Assembly (NCBI RefSeq): GCF_030253575.1
Contig: NC_080566.1
Span: 7,015,501 to 7,079,500 of the forward strand
DNA length: 64,000 nt
Origin: Rhododendron vialii
Taxonomy: Eukaryota; Streptophyta; Magnoliopsida; Ericales; Ericaceae
Direction of reading: 5' to 3'
Part shown: piece by piece, positions 62,280 through 64,000 of the stretch
Layout of the letters: each line of letters starts with the position of its first letter
Position numbering within the stretch: position 1 is the first letter of the stretch
Position numbers and translations under genes: made by a program
The notes under the pieces: model-generated
What the model saw: the letters and a program-made list of their open reading frames with translations, nothing else
Database searches by the model: none
Told to the model about the DNA's origin: nothing

Positions 62280-64000
62280 TTGCATATATGCTCGGGGGTA
62301 AGCTCCTCTCCATACCTCAATCCTCCGTATCCTCAAATCTCCTTTTTTCGAGCTTTACTCGAGGTCTGCAATAATGATACATATCATTCATCTCATAGAT
62401 TTCGTAAGGAGAAGACAGTAATCTAACTTTTCCACTTTCCATTTTTTTCTTTTTTCTAAACAGGAAATTAAAAGTGCATAGTCCAATAATCCTCTAGCAA
62501 AACCCTCACTTCTACTTTCAACCTTAATTCAGTCTACGCTCCTGCTTTCAATCTTCGCCCCGTGAATTTTCTCCCTCTCACACATGCTCATTATGCGACT
62601 TGGAATAGATCACCCAAAAATACATGGAAAATGAAGAACCTAAAGTAGAAAGTTGTCATTTTCACCAATTGGAAGGGAAGGTCAGTGCCTCTGTCAGTGC
62701 ACAGAGAGGCAATCAACTAAAGCACTTTATTTTTCCTATAGAAAGGTGTGACCTGACCATGGCATTGGCTCATATTAGCTGTTCCGAATCTCCCACAAAA
62801 ACAGTCTCTTTCCTTTTGCACAGGAGGATATTTTTGAGGATTGTGTGGGGACTGAGAGATTATTGCTTCAATCATTTTGGAGTTGAAAATAAAAGTAGGG
62901 GATTATGGTGTGATGACTTATTTTCCTTTAAAAAAATTCGAGGTACAAAAAGGTTTATTAAAAAAACTTGTACTTCTTTACTAACCAGTTAATTCCTGTT
63001 TATATCATCATTATATAGGTACAAATAAACCTTACTAAAAAGTATACAACATTTGGAGGGTGTCAGGGGCCACCAGCTCCAGCAACCTTCGCCCCTGGAT
63101 GAAACAAGAAAATCAGAAAGAAAATCGGAATTGAAAGAGCACTGAGAGAGGAAATATAACTCTTTTTAATTAGCAATATTACATGCATCATGGTGGAGTG
63201 TGAATCCGGCCGTCCAAAGTAATGTATTGCCGTATGTGTAATATTTTTATCGATCGCTTCACCTAAAAGGCTAACGTCTCTATATTGTTTCCATAATTAG
63301 ATGTATATTCTTGCTATTCTTTTTGTCATACAAGGAAAAAGCCAAAGGTGGACAAAAAAAATAATCTCATTCTTTTCATCAAGATATTGTCACAATTAAA
63401 AAAATTTCCCAGGTCATGATATTTGATTCTCTCTTACTTTATTGTGACATGAAAGTCTGGTCTGTGAAAACTTGGATTGAGAGCAAGTGGATACGTTTGT
63501 GGTTGCTGCCAGGCATGGACAAGTGATGAAAATAATAAAGAGGACTCAGAATATAAGACACTAAAAACAAGAAGAACAAAGAAACAAAGAAGCACCAAAG
63601 GATTAACATTGTCTCAAGAAAGGGGCTGCCTATCACCTCCAAGCTAGTTTGAAAGGAAGCATCTTTATAGGGTTCCAATTCAGGAGATATGGTTTCCCTT
63701 TCCTTTCTTTTTTATTAGAATGACAAGAAATTGCATTATTAACAATGAAAATTACTGTGGGAATTAAAGAAATAAAACTTGCTGTTGCATTAACAAGAAC
63801 ACAAATCTATCCTGTCGCATACGAAAAAAAAAAAAAGCGGACTGAGCATGCGAACAGTCTGTCAAAATTGCCAACAAATGTACGTAAGATAGGTAGATGC
63901 GATGGGGAACGATGACAAAGCAACTCTCGCGATGGAAACTGCATGCGGCTTGAAAGTAAGAAGCTGCATACGGTGGTTTTGCTAGCGATGGATCGACAAC
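62280..64000. other. Right-hand stretch, no gene recognised
   Basis: The open frame at 62624-62992 (122 codons, MENEEPKVESCHFHQLEGKV) has no recognised domain and no paralogue in the window. A minus-strand frame at 63439-63678 has a hydrophobic middle but overlaps A/T-rich sequence and no family is apparent. Neither is supported as a gene. Confidence 0.4.

Noticed and set aside
62624-62992. 122-codon plus-strand frame
   Set aside because: No recognised motif, no paralogue in the window and no clear promoter; noted only within the spacer entry.

Overview
This is nuclear DNA of a flowering plant, most likely a woody eudicot. It is AT-rich, has intronless F-box genes, a pentatricopeptide-repeat (PPR) editing-factor gene of plant type, CT microsatellites in 5' leaders, and many small non-autonomous DNA transposons and plant SINEs. 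The protein style would fit an asterid such as an Ericales member, but I cannot fix the species from sequence alone.

The window is dominated by a cluster of F-box/FBA (F-box-associated domain, type 1) genes. There are eleven loci. Eight have long uninterrupted reading frames with an intact N-terminal F-box: 2777-3904 (-), 14576-15742 (+), 17943-19118 (+), 25441-26595 (+), 30189-31358 (+), 46185-47354 (+), 49838-50932 (+) and 53926-55032 (+). One has an intact FBA domain but has lost its start and most of its F-box (34799-35876, -). Two are clear pseudogenes (36540-37411, + and 40091-41572, -; the latter carries a 367-bp MITE). Proteins of this kind normally act as substrate receptors of SCF ubiquitin ligases, with the F-box binding SKP1/ASK and the FBA domain binding the target. 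The first nine loci form one subfamily; the pair at 49838 and 53926 forms a second, more distant one.

The cluster grew by segmental duplication. The 3' flanks of the genes are homologous for 1-2.5 kb, and orphan 5' and 3' flanks without a gene also occur. The blocks at 14450-16790 and 25025-27650 are the clearest pair, sharing one retroposon insertion while differing by a later MITE.

Right of the cluster lies a single large PPR gene (57532-60201, -) that looks like the mitochondrial RNA-editing factor MEF13 (Arabidopsis At3g02330). Its 3' flank has a second, inverted copy next to the last F-box gene. The remaining sequence (5-14 kb, 42-45 kb, 52-53 kb, 60-62 kb) is mostly fold-back elements and MITEs, including a 1.58-kb near-perfect palindrome at 42037-43614. 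I found no tRNA, rRNA, CRISPR, S-RNase or complete autonomous transposon.
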